Shown here in pieces: positions 62,919-64,000 of a stretch of 64,000 nt of DNA. This stretch comes from Ekhidna sp964289745 (GTDB lineage: Bacteria > Bacteroidota > Bacteroidia > Cytophagales > Cyclobacteriaceae), in assembly GCA_964289745.1 (NCBI GenBank), contig CAXYMM010000002.1:439601-503600 (forward strand), in the 5' to 3' direction. Both the position numbers and the translations under genes were made by a program. The first letter of the stretch is position 1; the number at the start of each line of letters is the position of its first letter. The notes under the pieces are model-generated. The model did no database searches and was not told where the DNA came from. It saw only the letters and a list, made by a program, of their open reading frames with translations.

Positions 62919-63283
62919 TTTCTAGAGGTATCAGTGTCAGGATCATCATTAAGACCTTCTAGGTCGCTTTCGTTCTCAATAGGCTGAATGGCCGGAGGCA
63001 GTGCAGTATTTTGTGCATTGTCGATATTTGGACTGGAAAAGACGTCTTCGTCTTGATCAGGCTGTAAGAAATTAGTACTTACGGATAGTACCAAAAGTGC
63101 AATAGTTAATCCCCATGTAAGCTTTTCGAGTAAATCACCTGTTTTTTTAACACCCATTAGCTGTGAAGTACCTGATCCACCAAATTGACTAGACAGACCT
63201 CCTCCTTTAGGATTTTGAGCTAAAACCACGAGAATCAATAAAACTGCTATTATAACTATAAGTGTAATTACTACTCCGTACAT
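62915..63283 (-). CDS. secG: Preprotein translocase subunit SecG
   Basis: Small inner-membrane subunit of the SecYEG channel. Two helices (VITLIVIIAVLLILVVLAQ; LTWGLTIALLVLSV) flank the conserved cytoplasmic loop with NPKGGGLSSQFGGSGTSQLMG. An acidic, Pro-rich C-terminal extension (about residues 75-122) is typical for Bacteroidota SecG. The total of 122 residues fits. It starts directly behind the TPR gene upstream, with no gap. Confidence 0.95.
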   Translation of the reverse strand: MYGVVITLIVIIAVLLILVVLAQNPKGGGLSSQFGGSGTSQLMGVKKTGDLLEKLTWGLTIALLVLSVSTNFLQPDQDEDVFSSPNIDNAQNTALPPAIQPIENESDLEGLNDDPDTDTSRN

Positions 63284-63892
63284 TTATCTGATTTTTGATA
63301 TTAAGTTTTCAAAGTAAGATTTTTTTTCTGGATATTTCAAGACCAAAACTTTATAGATTTCTTTAGCTCTTTTCTTGTTCCCTTGATCCAGATAGATTTT
63401 GGCTAAAGTTTCGGAAGCCAGATTTGCATCCCATGCGGCGCTATCCTCAGATAAATCGGAGGTTGAGTTAACTTTATTTCTGCTGTATTTGATAGAAGGG
63501 GAGTCTTTAATAAACCTATCGATGATATCTTTCTTAGCGTTTCGATCAGCTTTGTCATCTCTATCTGTTTTTTTTTTTTCTTTTTTTGAAATGATACTTT
63601 TTTTTCTGGGAGCTGTTTCAGTTTCAGGTTTTTTTTCAACCGAGGGTACTGTCGTGGCTGAGGTATTGGTTGATATGGTTTCAGTTTTTGAATTTTCTAC
63701 TTTCTCATCTACCTCATTTTCTTCATCGTCCTTGAAGAAATCCATATCATTCAAATCTACGCTTAGGTCTTTTAGGTCGCTTTGCGTAGTGGTGTGCGAG
63801 GATCGGGATGCATCGAGCGATTGTTTTGCTCTTTCTGAATTATCCTCTCTTTCTTTTTGCCTTTCAGTTTTTTTCTTTTTTACCCCCTTTTT
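63284..63892 (-). CDS. C-terminal part of a split TPR protein
   Basis: A protein end with a Lys/Glu/Thr-rich acidic stretch (DMDFFKDDEENEVDEKVEN), KKDIIDRFIKDSPSIKY, and a TPR at the end (LASETLAKIYLDQGNKKRAKEIYKVL, shown in part). In related genomes a protein with this ending precedes secG. The frame is open back to 63892 but holds no ATG; the first candidate start is a TTG at 63754. The text continues smoothly from the frame upstream, which stops at 63880 just past an A7G5 tract. I read it as the second half of one gene, separated by a one-base shift. Confidence 0.65.
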   Translation of the reverse strand, partial: KKGVKKKKTERQKEREDNSERAKQSLDASRSSHTTTQSDLKDLSVDLNDMDFFKDDEENEVDEKVENSKTETISTNTSATTVPSVEKKPETETAPRKKSIISKKEKKKTDRDDKADRNAKKDIIDRFIKDSPSIKYSRNKVNSTSDLSEDSAAWDANLASETLAKIYLDQGNKKRAKEIYKVLVLKYPEKKSYFENLISKIR

Positions 63893-64000
63893 TTAAATAG
63901 CTCTTCTAATTTTTTGCTAAAGATTTCTTCTTCTTTCGAGTCGAGCTCTGTACGAACGTCTTCAGATGGCTTCTCTTCTTTTTTTTTGCTGACTCTATCA
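63880..64000 (-). CDS. Upstream part of the split TPR protein (cut by window edge)
   Basis: The frame is open to the window edge and reads VSKKKEEKPSEDV, then SKEEEIFSKKLEELFKKRG, then a stop at 63880-63882. The charged composition equals that of the following frame. The two meet at A7G5 (63883-63894 on the plus strand); one extra A would join them. The N-terminus lies outside the window. Confidence 0.55.
   Translation of the reverse strand, partial: DRVSKKKEEKPSEDVRTELDSKEEEIFSKKLEELFKKRG

Noticed and set aside
63399..63896. 165-codon plus-strand Ser/Phe-rich ORF
   Set aside because: Antisense to the Lys/Glu-rich TPR protein; Ser/Phe richness is the mirror image of Lys/Glu codons.
1..64000. 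CRISPR array, insertion sequence, prophage or restriction system
   Set aside because: No evenly spaced repeats, transposase, integrase or phage structural genes and no methylase were seen on either strand.

Overview
The window is A+T-rich chromosomal DNA of a free-living-type Bacteroidota, most likely of the Cytophagales. Several features point there. There are CarboxypepD-reg/TonB-dependent receptors, a subtilase ending in a type IX secretion (T9SS) C-terminal domain, many short-leader genes without Shine-Dalgarno sequences, and a few promoters of the TAnnTTTG type. The gene order etfB-etfA-DUF151 nuclease-(nupC) and the RpoC-DUF3467 pair also fit. No rRNA, phage, insertion sequence or CRISPR array is visible, and there is one tRNA (Cys).

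Layout. 1-4.5 kb: 3' end of rpoC, a DUF3467 gene and a strongly structured intergenic RNA candidate. 4.5-11.5 kb: two secreted peptidases (M19, S9B), then a Fur-family metal regulator whose downstream TonB receptor and lipoprotein are both broken. 11.5-18.6 kb: housekeeping metabolism (fabG, lpdA, SAM-riboswitch-controlled metY-metX, glutaryl-CoA-type dehydrogenase). 19.3-26.6 kb: galE, a glycosyltransferase, a penicillin-acylase-family hydrolase, a remnant of a sugar aminotransferase, an outer-membrane protein and tRNA-Cys. 26.6-44.5 kb: rpsA, mnmA, a T9SS protease, rpe, a TonB receptor, an LpoB/TPR lipoprotein cluster, gyrA and a TPR protein. 44.5-51.6 kb: small unrecognised ORFs, a YpdA-like reductase under an Xre regulator split at a T8 tract, etfBA, a DUF151 nuclease, a decayed nupC and a tandem FKBP. 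51.6-64 kb: pckA, an SSS symporter, a threonine operon with a leader-peptide attenuator, groESL, secG and a TPR protein split at an A7G5 tract.

How it works together. Three RNA-level or operator-level controls can be read directly. A SAM-I riboswitch sits in front of the methionine sulfhydrylation genes. A Thr/Ile-rich leader peptide with alternative hairpins sits in front of thrABC. Inverted-repeat operators flank the Fur-family gene.

The most striking theme is gene decay. The Fur-linked receptor carries an in-frame amber codon and a late frameshift, and its partner lipoprotein is frameshifted and shortened. nupC is reduced to a stop-riddled relic at its usual syntenic place, and a DegT-type aminotransferase survives only as its C-terminus. 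Two further genes are split at homopolymers; these may be slippage sites or sequence errors. I did not find a wholly new multi-gene system. The best candidates for under-described biology are the threonine attenuator, the metal-uptake locus with shared operator half-sites, the structured RNA after rpoC, and the Xre-membrane regulator with its direct-repeat operator.
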